Assembly: GCA_016714045.1 (NCBI GenBank)
Contig: JADJNY010000002.1
Span: 558,001-622,000 of the forward strand
From: Planctomycetota bacterium
Lineage (GTDB): Bacteria; Planctomycetota; UBA1135; GCA-002686595
Direction of reading: 5' to 3'
Length of the DNA stretch: 64,000 nucleotides
Both the position numbers and the translations under genes were made by a program. Under the pieces are notes generated by a model. The model was not told the DNA's origin, did not search any database, and saw nothing but the letters and a program-made list of their open reading frames with translations. Of this stretch, positions 25,759 through 33,364 are shown one piece after another (the stretch's first letter is position 1; each line of letters starts with the position of its first letter).

Positions 25759-28344
25759 TCAGTCCCGCCCCAACGCCCGGAACGCGGCCCACTCCGAGCT
25801 CGCGTAGCCCTTCTCGCGCAGCGCCTTGCGCGCGCGCGCCGCACCGACGGACGGCTGCGCGCCGCGCTCGAGCTCGGCGTGGAAGAGGAGCGCGAAGTCG
25901 CGCGCGGCGCCGTCCTCCACGGGCCACAACGTCACGAGCAGGTCGCGCGTGCCCGTCTTCAAGAACGCGAGCGCGACGCCGTGCAGCCCCTGCGCGTCGA
26001 CGAACTGGCCGCCGCCCGTCTCGCACGCGGACAGGTACACGAACGGCAGCGCGCGCGCAGCGCGCACGAGCTCGCTCGCGCCGTACGCGTCGCCCTTCGC
26101 GAGCTCCAGTCCGACGGGCGCGAACGCACCGAGCTCGTCGCCGGTCTTCCGCACGAGGTGCGTCGCGACGTGGAGCGCGCGCCCCGACCGCAGCGCCTCG
26201 TCGAGCTTCGCGCGCGTGAACTCCGCGCCGAACGCGAGCGCGCTCCCCGCGTGCAGGTTGGCGAGCCCGTCGAGCTCCGCGCGCGCGCCGGGCAGGAGCT
26301 CGCGCCCGTCCGCGTCGAGCGGTGCGCCCGCGAGCGTCCACTCGAGCGCGTCGAAGCGCGGGACCTCGCCGTCCGTTCCCGGCGCGTTCGCCGCGGGCAG
26401 GCCAGGCAGGCACACCGGGACGAGCACGCCCGACGCGAACAGCGGCAATCGTTCCAACGCGAGCTTCTCCACCGGGCCGTGCACGAGGCACAGGACGCGG
26501 CCCGTGCGCGCCGCGAGCTCCTCCGCGATCGGCGCGGGGAAGAGCTCGTCCTGCAGCGTTTGCGCGAGCACGTCGGCGCGTGCCTCGTCGCCGCTCGTGA
26601 TCGCCTCGCGCAGACGGCGCACAGCGTCGTCGATCGAGGCGCGCGAGCGCCGGATCGTGGCTCCGCGCGCGTCGACGGCGAGCTCGGCGCCGCGCGCGTC
26701 CTTCGCGATCGGAGCCGCGTCCGATGCGGCGCGGGAGCGCGCGCCGACCCACACGACGGCGCTGGAGTCCGCGCCGACGACCCACGTGATCAGTCCGGCC
26801 TCGTACGCGCTTCCCCACGCCGCGACGTCGCTCTGGCGGATGAGCCGCGCGCCGCCGTCGTCGAGCGTGCCGCGCACGAGGTGTCCCTGCCCGCGCTCGA
26901 TCGCCACGGCCGCGTCGAGCGCGCGGTTCGTCCGCAGGCACGCCTCGGCGAAGAGCGCGACACTGTGCAGGCCGACGCGCTCGCCGAACAGGTTCGCCGC
27001 GAGCTCGCGCGAGCCGAGCGCGCGCATCTCGCGCTCCTGGTCCGCGCTCGTCTCGCCGATCAGCGGCGCGAGGCGCGCGAACGCGGCGTCGGGACGGTCG
27101 AGGCGCAGCTCGCACTCGCCCGCGAGCCACAGCGCGCTGCGCCGGTCCTTCGCAGGCAAGTGCTCGCGCCGCAGGACGTCCTCGACGTTCGCCAGCGCGC
27201 GCGCCGGGTCGCCGCGGTTGAGCTCGATCGACGCGCGGCCGAGCGCCAGCTCCGCGAGCGCCTCCGCGTCGTCGCTCTCGCCTTCCCCCGCCGATCGCCC
27301 CCCGTCGAGCCACGCGCTCGCCGCGTCGAGGTCCTTCGCGCGCAGGAGCGCGTTCGCGAGGCGCAGGCGCCAGTTCCACCGCGAGCGCAGGTCGTCGGGC
27401 GGGTGGCGCTCGAGGAGCTCGACCGCGCGGCGCGCGTGGTCCTTCGCGAGCAAGAGGTCGGACTGGACGCGCACGAGCTCCCAGTCGCCCGGCTCGCGCA
27501 CGATGGCGGCGAGTCGCTGCAGCAGGTGCGCCGCGTGCTCGTACGCGCCCTCCTCGAGCGCGATGTCGAGCTCGCCCTGCAGGAAGTGCCGCTCGTAGTC
27601 CGTGTTCTCGAGCGCACGCGCGAGTGAGAGACCTTGCGCGTAGAGCTCGATCGCGCGCGCGGGTGCTCCGCGACGCGCCTCGACGCGGCCCTCGATCCAC
27701 AAGGGCTCGAGGGACGGCGTCTCGAGGCCGCAGCGTTCGAACACGCCACGCGCCAGGGCGGCGTCCTCGCGCGCCGCGTCGAGCATCTTCTCGAGCTCGT
27801 CGGGCCGCAGCGCGTCCTCGCCGTCGACCTCCGCGCGCGTGACGAGGAGGCGCGCGCGCAGCGCGAGCGTCCGTCCGAGCGGGACGGGGTCGGCGCACGC
27901 GCGCGCGTCGGCGATCAGGAGGTCGAGCTCGTGGAGCACGTCTTCGCGCTCGGCGGCCCACTCCTCCTCCGACGGCGCTTCGTCCGAGAGGCTCGCGAGG
28001 CGCGTCCAGAGCTCCGCGTGGCGCCGTTCGAGCTCGAGCCCCGCCCGGCGTCCGTCCGCGCCGAGCGCACGGTAGTGCGCGAGCACAGCGCGCACGTCGC
28101 CGCGGCCGAGCGCCTCGAGCTCGTCCGCGAGCGCGCCGAGCTCGGGCTCGGCCGCGACCTCGCCCGCGCGCCACGCCTCGAGCACGTCGCGGAAGCGCGT
28201 CAACGCGTCCGCGCGCCGTGCGGCGCTCGCGTGCGCCTCGCCCGACGTGGACGCGCCGCCCGGAGCGCGGAGGACGCCGCGGCCCAACGCCCACGCGGCG
28301 AGCGCGGCGCCGAGCACGAGCGGCAGCAGTCGGAAAAGGCGCAT
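25759..28344 (-). CDS. TPR-CHAT domain caspase-like protease, membrane anchored
   Basis: An 861-residue protein. An N-terminal hydrophobic helix (LLPLVLGAALAAWALG) follows a basic start, so the protein is anchored or exported. Residues about 100-480 are TPR-like helical repeats (ARAIELYAQGLSLARALENT is a typical unit). The C-terminal CHAT domain shows the caspase-fold hallmarks: ALHVATHLV with catalytic His729 and VYLSACETG with catalytic Cys774, then FLKTGTRDLLVTLWPVED. CHAT proteins are cysteine endopeptidases that often act in regulated proteolysis or cell-death circuits. The gene follows the anti-sigma gene by 55 bp, forming a sigma / anti-sigma / CHAT cluster. Confidence 0.93.
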   Translation of the reverse strand: MRLFRLLPLVLGAALAAWALGRGVLRAPGGASTSGEAHASAARRADALTRFRDVLEAWRAGEVAAEPELGALADELEALGRGDVRAVLAHYRALGADGRRAGLELERRHAELWTRLASLSDEAPSEEEWAAEREDVLHELDLLIADARACADPVPLGRTLALRARLLVTRAEVDGEDALRPDELEKMLDAAREDAALARGVFERCGLETPSLEPLWIEGRVEARRGAPARAIELYAQGLSLARALENTDYERHFLQGELDIALEEGAYEHAAHLLQRLAAIVREPGDWELVRVQSDLLLAKDHARRAVELLERHPPDDLRSRWNWRLRLANALLRAKDLDAASAWLDGGRSAGEGESDDAEALAELALGRASIELNRGDPARALANVEDVLRREHLPAKDRRSALWLAGECELRLDRPDAAFARLAPLIGETSADQEREMRALGSRELAANLFGERVGLHSVALFAEACLRTNRALDAAVAIERGQGHLVRGTLDDGGARLIRQSDVAAWGSAYEAGLITWVVGADSSAVVWVGARSRAASDAAPIAKDARGAELAVDARGATIRRSRASIDDAVRRLREAITSGDEARADVLAQTLQDELFPAPIAEELAARTGRVLCLVHGPVEKLALERLPLFASGVLVPVCLPGLPAANAPGTDGEVPRFDALEWTLAGAPLDADGRELLPGARAELDGLANLHAGSALAFGAEFTRAKLDEALRSGRALHVATHLVRKTGDELGAFAPVGLELAKGDAYGASELVRAARALPFVYLSACETGGGQFVDAQGLHGVALAFLKTGTRDLLVTLWPVEDGAARDFALLFHAELERGAQPSVGAARARKALREKGYASSEWAAFRALGRD

Positions 28345-28399
28345 GGGGCGACGTGGAGCCTGGGACGGCGCGCTCCCGCGGTCGCGGGGCGCTTCCGCG

Positions 28400-29776
28400 T
28401 CAGCGGACCGGGACGGGCGCGAGCCAGCGGTCGCGCGTGGCGCCCGTGGGCAGCGTGCGGGCGAGTGCGCGCGCGTCGGCCGTGAAGCCGGCGCGGTCGA
28501 GGAGCTCCAGCGCGCGGAGGAGCCGCTCCGCCGGATCCGAGACCGCGTCGAGCGTCGCGAGCGAGTCCGCGAACTCGCGCGCCTCGACGACCTCGAAGTC
28601 GCGTGAGCCGAGGTGCGTCTCGAGGCCGTGCACCGTCGCCCACGCGTCCCAGGTGTACCGGCCCGGCTCGAGCGCGGCGGTCAGCGTGACGAGCGGGGAC
28701 GCGCTCGTCGCGTCGGCCACGAACGCGCCGCGCGCGAACGGATCCGCGCCCGACTTCGCGAGCTCGACGCGGTACGCCTCGGCGTCCGGGACGGGCGCGA
28801 GCTCGAAGACGGTTCCGCCCGCGAGCGCGGGGAAGCGCTCGACGAGGCCCGCGCTCGGCGCGAGCACGGCGCCACGCGGCGCGAGCAGCGTCTCGAGCGA
28901 GCGACCGCGCAGGAGGGGACCCGCGAGGGGACCGCGGCCGTCGTCCCGACCGAGCGTGGCGACGAGCGCGGCGCCGGCGACGAGGAGCAGGCTCGCGGCC
29001 GCCGCGAAGCGGAGCCACGGCCGCGTGGAGCGGCGGGTGCGCGCCGCGGCGATCGAGGGCAGCGGCGCGGCGTGCGACGGTGCGCTCGTCTCGCCGGCGA
29101 TCTCCTCGACGCTGGGAAGAAGACCCGGCAGACCGCCTGGAACGGCCTGCCGGGTCGGGTGGACATGGACCGAGGGGATCGCCGCGGGACGCAGGCCGGG
29201 CTGCGCATCGCTGCGCTCGTCCGCGCGCGTCTCGGTCCACTCGGGGGCGGGGCGCTCGGGGGAGCGCTCCACGTCGAGGGGGTCGAAGTCGAGCGGAACC
29301 GGCGGCGGGGCCGACAAGGTGGTGACGAGGCCCTGGCACTCGTCGCAGGCCTGGACGTGCCGCTCGATGCGCGCTCGGTGCTCGGGATCGAGCTGAGCGA
29401 ACCCGGGTCCGCGACCGAAGTCGTAGAGGTCCTCGGAGCTCGGGCAGGGGTCCAGCAGCGGCTGGAGTCGTGAGCTCGCGAAGACGCGCCCGGAGGTCCC
29501 GTCGGAACGGAGACCTCCTTCGCGCAGCCAACGTTCGGCGGCGCGGAGGGTTTCGAGGCGGGGGCCGTGATGCGGGTGAGCTTCGAGCGCGCTCAGGAGT
29601 TCGGGCTCGAGCTCATCCCAGTGCGCCAGGGCTTCGAGGGACCGCTCGGGGTGGTCGAGATCGTCGAACCCGAAGCGGGGACCTTGCGGCGCGGTCGTCA
29701 TATCCGGCTTCGAATCCGCGCGCCGTTGCACGAACGGTGCCTTCGGCTCGTGATTTTCTCGTCGATCAACGCTCAT
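28400..29776 (-). CDS. Zinc-finger anti-sigma factor with transmembrane helix
   Basis: A 458-residue protein whose ATG at 29776 overlaps the end of the sigma gene by 11 bp and is served by a strong ribosome binding site (GAGGAGG) inside it, so the two are probably translationally coupled. Around residues 111-147 is a ZAS-type zinc site: Cys111, then His140, Cys144 and Cys147 in RHVQACDECQ. A membrane span lies at about 262-282 (FAAAASLLLVAGAALVATLG). The C-terminal part outside the membrane looks like a beta-sandwich ligand domain ending in a short helical stretch. It should hold the ECF sigma factor inactive at the membrane until a signal frees it. Confidence 0.85.
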   Translation of the reverse strand: MSVDRRENHEPKAPFVQRRADSKPDMTTAPQGPRFGFDDLDHPERSLEALAHWDELEPELLSALEAHPHHGPRLETLRAAERWLREGGLRSDGTSGRVFASSRLQPLLDPCPSSEDLYDFGRGPGFAQLDPEHRARIERHVQACDECQGLVTTLSAPPPVPLDFDPLDVERSPERPAPEWTETRADERSDAQPGLRPAAIPSVHVHPTRQAVPGGLPGLLPSVEEIAGETSAPSHAAPLPSIAAARTRRSTRPWLRFAAAASLLLVAGAALVATLGRDDGRGPLAGPLLRGRSLETLLAPRGAVLAPSAGLVERFPALAGGTVFELAPVPDAEAYRVELAKSGADPFARGAFVADATSASPLVTLTAALEPGRYTWDAWATVHGLETHLGSRDFEVVEAREFADSLATLDAVSDPAERLLRALELLDRAGFTADARALARTLPTGATRDRWLAPVPVR

Positions 29777-30323
29777 CGGCCGCCTCCTCGAGCGCGAGTT
29801 CGTTCAGCAGGACGCGCCGCAAGCTCGTCGACGCACGCTTCAAGCGGTACTTGGTCTGCTCGAGCGAGATCGAGAGCTCGTCGCTGATCTCGCCGATCGT
29901 GCGGTTGTCGACGAAGCGCAGCTCGAGGAGCGCGCGTTCCTCGACCTCGAGCGTCGCCATGCCGCGCCGGACGAGATCGCTGATCTCGCCGTCGGCGGCC
30001 TGATCGCGCGGGCTCGGCGTGGGGTCGACGCGCTCGGGGATCTTCTCGCCGAGTGTGGTCAGGCGGGGGTTCCGGCGCGCGCCCTGCTTGCGCTTCAGGT
30101 CGACGCAGCGGCACCACGCGACGCGGTACAGCCAGGTCCCGAAGGAGCCCTTGGTCGAGTCGAAGCGGTCCTTGTCGAGGCGCTCGAGGACATACAGCAC
30201 CACCTCTTGGTAGAGGTCCTCGCGCGCCGAGTGGTCGGACTCGAAGTGCGTGATGCAGTGATAGAAGAGCGGCCGATACCGCTCGAGGAACAGCGCGAGG
30301 ACGTCCTCGCGCCGCTCGCGCAA
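29766..30323 (-). CDS. ECF-type RNA polymerase sigma factor
   Basis: A 185-residue protein when started at TTG 30323, which is preceded by a GGAG/GCAGGG purine run; the frame is open to 30638 but those extra residues are Arg/Pro-rich and not sigma-like. Region 2 is clear (FLERYRPLFYHCITHFESDH, REDLYQEVVLYVLERL, FGTWLYRVAWCRCVDLKRK) and region 4 is clear (LEVEERALLELRFVDNRTIG, EISDELSISLEQTKYRLKRA). It directs polymerase to a small set of promoters and is presumably restrained by the overlapping downstream anti-sigma factor. The start is uncertain by a few codons because no ATG is available at the right place. Confidence 0.88.
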   Translation of the reverse strand: MRERREDVLALFLERYRPLFYHCITHFESDHSAREDLYQEVVLYVLERLDKDRFDSTKGSFGTWLYRVAWCRCVDLKRKQGARRNPRLTTLGEKIPERVDPTPSPRDQAADGEISDLVRRGMATLEVEERALLELRFVDNRTIGEISDELSISLEQTKYRLKRASTSLRRVLLNELALEEAADER

Positions 30324-30699
30324 CCCTGCACCAGCTCCAGCTCGTCCACCCGGCTTCCGACCGTCCCCTCGGCTCCGTGCGCCCCTCGACCACGGCCACC
30401 GCACCGATGCGGCACCCGAGATGTGGGGGATAGAGAATCTAGAAGCCCAATGCAAGGCGCCGTTCGCGGGGGGAGCGCCGCACCCAGGATGGAAAGGGGA
30501 GGGGGATGGAAGCGAGCGAAGCCGTCCGTGCTCGCGCCGCACAAGTAAGGGGAGAGCGGCTCGGCCGTCCGGCCTCCCCAGCCGACCCTCTGCCGAGCGC
30601 TCCTCCCAATCCGGCCCGCGCGGCGCGGACTTCTCCACCCCGCCCGCCGCTCACTGCTGAGCGACTCTCTTCGCAGGGCGCGCACCCGCTCGCCGTTCC

Positions 30700-30830
30700 G
30701 CCCGCTCGAAGCGGAGAGCAGCTAGAACCTCGCGCAAGACCGCGGCCAGCCCTCTGGCCCGGGCGTGCGCGGGGGCCGGAACGCGAAGCAGCCGCTGTGT
30801 TCCGTTGCGCCCCTTCCCCCTGCATCGCTT
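30700..30830. repeat. Dispersed hairpin element, copy 1
   Basis: This stretch resembles the element at 56905-57035. Shared parts are GAGAGCA-CT-GAAC before the hairpin and CCGGAA-GCG-AGCA-CCG--TGTGTTCCGTTGC after it. The central hairpin here is imperfect, with GGCCAG (30744-30749) and CTGGCC (30754-30759) around CCCT, and partly paired outer arms from about 30728 to 30773. Confidence 0.6.
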
Positions 30831-31231
30831 CACCTGGCCATCGCGTCCCGACCGATCCCCGTCCCCACCGCCCACCTCACCGCACCCGCCCGCGCTCAGC
30901 CCCCCGGAGGTCGCCTGAGCCGCTCTCGAACCCGGGAGAGCCCTCCCCCCGCCCGGACCGTCGCTCGAACGCACCTCGGAGCTCCGACCATTCCACCATC
31001 TCAAATCCCTACCCGTCCTACCCTTGTATCCAACCCTCCCCCCCCTCCTCACACCGCCGCCCGCGCCTCGCACCCCACGATCGGCCCCACCCACCCGGCG
31101 CGCGAAAGGTACTCTTCAACTCGGACGGGCAAGCTGAAGGGAACTCCCCAGGGCGCTCCGTGCGTCCAAAGCCCGTCGCGGGCACCCCCGCCCCGCGCCA
31201 TTCTTTCTCCACGTCCCTACGCGCATCCCCC
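30831..31231 (+). other. C-rich, G-poor leader upstream of the M10-like gene
   Basis: The whole gap 30324-31231 has no gene. Its last 400 bp are strongly pyrimidine-rich on the plus strand; for example 31021-31080 has 37 C and 7 G in 60 bases. Such unstructured C>G stretches resemble Rho-utilisation sites. The promoter of the M10-like gene is probably within or above this leader. Confidence 0.5.
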
Positions 31232-33139
31232 ATGACCCAGCTCTCCACTCCCCGCACGTTCCTGCGCGCGCTGTGCTCCTCGGTCCTGAGCCTCGCCGCG
31301 GTCGCGGGTCTTCAGCCCGCCGCCGCCGCGCAGCAGATGGACCTCGACATCCAGCCCATGCAGCGCGGGCCGATCGTCGTCTGCTACGAGGAGGGCACGG
31401 ATCCCGCCTACGTCGATCAGGTCAACAACCTGGTCATGCTGCTCAACGGGACGAACTACTACGTCGGCAACCGCTGGTCGGGCGCGCAAGGCAGCCCGCG
31501 CGCGCTCTCGTGGAGCCTCGCACCGGACGGAGTGAGCATCCCGGGCGGCATCGGTGAGGCGACCGCTCCGAACAACCTGTTCGCGCAGATGGACACGAAG
31601 TTCGCGGCCTCCGGGGGCCGTGCGACGTGGATCGCGCGCATCCAGGCGAGCTTCGACCGCTGGCAGCAGCTGACCGGCCTGACGTTCACGCGCGTCCAGG
31701 TTGCCGGCCAGGATTGGGACGACGGCGCGGCGTGGGGCTCCGGCGGCGCAGCCGGCGCCCGCGGCGACATCCGCATCTCGATGCACGCGATCGACGGCGG
31801 CAACGGCGTCCTCGCCTACACGGAGTTCCCCTCTGGCGGTGACATGGTCATCGACAGCGCCGAAGGGTGGGGCAGCTCCACGAACCAGCACCGGTTCTTC
31901 CGCAACACGTTCATGCACGAGCTCGGTCACGCGTTCGCGATCGAGCACGTGTGCTCGAACAACTCGGCGCAGCTGATGGAGCCGTTCCTCGACACGAGCT
32001 TCGACGGCCCGCAGCACGACGACGTGCGCGCGTGCCAGCGCCTGTACGGCGACTTCCACGAGGCGGACAACACCGCGGCGACGGCCAACGATCTCGGCAC
32101 GATCGCGTCGGGCACCACGCTCTCGAACAGCTGCACGATGCCCACGCCGCCGACGGGCGTGAACCCGGCGAACACCTCGATCTGCTCGATCGACGCCGAT
32201 GCGGAGCTCGACTTCTGGAAGTTCACGGTGACCGCGAGCTCGGCCGTCAGCGTCACGCTGACGCCGCTCGGCTTCACCTACGACAACACGCAGCAGACGC
32301 AGGCGAACCCAAACTGCACGCAGGCGAACAGCACGACGAACTCCCTGACGGCGGCCGACCTGAAGCTGGAGCTGCTCGCGTCGAACGGCACGACCGTCCT
32401 CGCGACGGCGCCGACGCAGCCCGCCGGCACGGCGGAGTCGGTGACGAACATCAACGTCTCGGCCGGTGTCGTCTACATCCGGGTCTCGGAGGTCAACGCG
32501 CCGTCGACGACGCAGAACTACCGTCTGTCGATCACGGTGCAGAACAACTGCTCGGGGGCCCCGGACTGCAACGGCAACGGCGTCCGCGACAGCTGCGACA
32601 TCGCGAACGGGACCAGCTTGGACAACAACGGCAACGCCACGCCCGACGAGTGCGAGAACTTCATCGGCAGCTCGTTCTGCGCCGGCGATCAGCAGGACAT
32701 CTTCTTCCTGCCGTGCCCGTGCGACAACCCGGGCACGATCGGCCACGGCTGTGCGAACTCGACGAACGCGGCGGGCGCGTTGCTCGCGGTGACGGGGCAG
32801 ACGGATCCGGTGGACACGATCCACTTGAACGCGTCGGGCATGCCCACGACGGCGAGCGCGATCTTCCTCAAGGGCAACGCGAACGCCACCGGCGGCCTTC
32901 CGTTCGGCGACGGCGTGCGCTGCGTCGACGGCGCGCTGATCCGCCTCGGCACGCTGACGAGCGTCGGCGGCGCGTGCAGCTACCCGACCGGGTCGCAGGC
33001 GTCGGTCTCGGTGCGCGGCGGCACGGCGATGGGCAGTGGGCAGGTCGCCTTCTACCAGACCTACTACCGCAACGCGGCGTCGACCTTCTGCCCGCCGGAG
33101 ACGTTCAACGTGACGAACGGCTTCACGATCACCTGGTGA
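31232..33139 (+). CDS. Secreted M10-like metalloprotease with PPC, Ca-loop and shared C-terminal domain
   Basis: A 635-residue protein from ATG 31232, which opens a signal peptide ending near AAAAQQMD; the upstream open frame is rejected as Pro/Arg/Ser-rich. The catalytic part has HELGHAFAIEHV, a metzincin zinc motif with His229, His233 and His239 and base Glu230; the usual Gly of HEXXHXXGXXH is Ala. SAQLMEP is the probable Met-turn. A pre-peptidase C-terminal-like beta domain follows (FWKFTVTASSAVSVTLTPLG), then a DCNGNGVRDSCDI calcium-type loop. Residues 481-635 (from 32672) form the Cys-containing domain found on three other exported proteins here, ending TFCPPETFNVTNGFTITW. Likely an exported endopeptidase displayed or sorted by that domain. 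Confidence 0.88.
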   Translation: MTQLSTPRTFLRALCSSVLSLAAVAGLQPAAAAQQMDLDIQPMQRGPIVVCYEEGTDPAYVDQVNNLVMLLNGTNYYVGNRWSGAQGSPRALSWSLAPDGVSIPGGIGEATAPNNLFAQMDTKFAASGGRATWIARIQASFDRWQQLTGLTFTRVQVAGQDWDDGAAWGSGGAAGARGDIRISMHAIDGGNGVLAYTEFPSGGDMVIDSAEGWGSSTNQHRFFRNTFMHELGHAFAIEHVCSNNSAQLMEPFLDTSFDGPQHDDVRACQRLYGDFHEADNTAATANDLGTIASGTTLSNSCTMPTPPTGVNPANTSICSIDADAELDFWKFTVTASSAVSVTLTPLGFTYDNTQQTQANPNCTQANSTTNSLTAADLKLELLASNGTTVLATAPTQPAGTAESVTNINVSAGVVYIRVSEVNAPSTTQNYRLSITVQNNCSGAPDCNGNGVRDSCDIANGTSLDNNGNATPDECENFIGSSFCAGDQQDIFFLPCPCDNPGTIGHGCANSTNAAGALLAVTGQTDPVDTIHLNASGMPTTASAIFLKGNANATGGLPFGDGVRCVDGALIRLGTLTSVGGACSYPTGSQASVSVRGGTAMGSGQVAFYQTYYRNAASTFCPPETFNVTNGFTITW

Positions 33140-33155
33140 TCGAAACGTCGTGATC

Positions 33156-33198
33156 GAAACGCGTGAGGCGCTCCCAAGGGGGCGCCTCGCGGCGTTTC
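33156..33198 (+). terminator. Strong hairpin terminator after the M10-like gene
   Basis: GAAACGC plus GAGGCGC on the left pair with GGCGCCTC and GCGTTTC on the right, with a three-base internal mismatch and a loop near CCCAAG, starting 17 nt after the stop. A short direct repeat GTGATCGAAAC lies just before it. Confidence 0.65.
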
Positions 33199-33364
33199 AG
33201 GCGGCTAGCTCGCACGGCTCGCAGCGTCCGGCGCACGTCGTGGAAGCGAGGCGTGCGCGCCATCCCGTCGCGTGCGTTCGCGCGAGCTCGCGGGCGCGTG
33301 GGGCACGTTCGGCTTCACGCGCGCCCTGCGCACGAGATCCTTCGAGGCCGCGCTTCGCCGCGCC

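Noticed and set aside
30506..31231. Upstream extension of the M10-like frame
   Set aside because: Pro/Arg/Ser-rich with no protein character; a good signal peptide starts at 31232.
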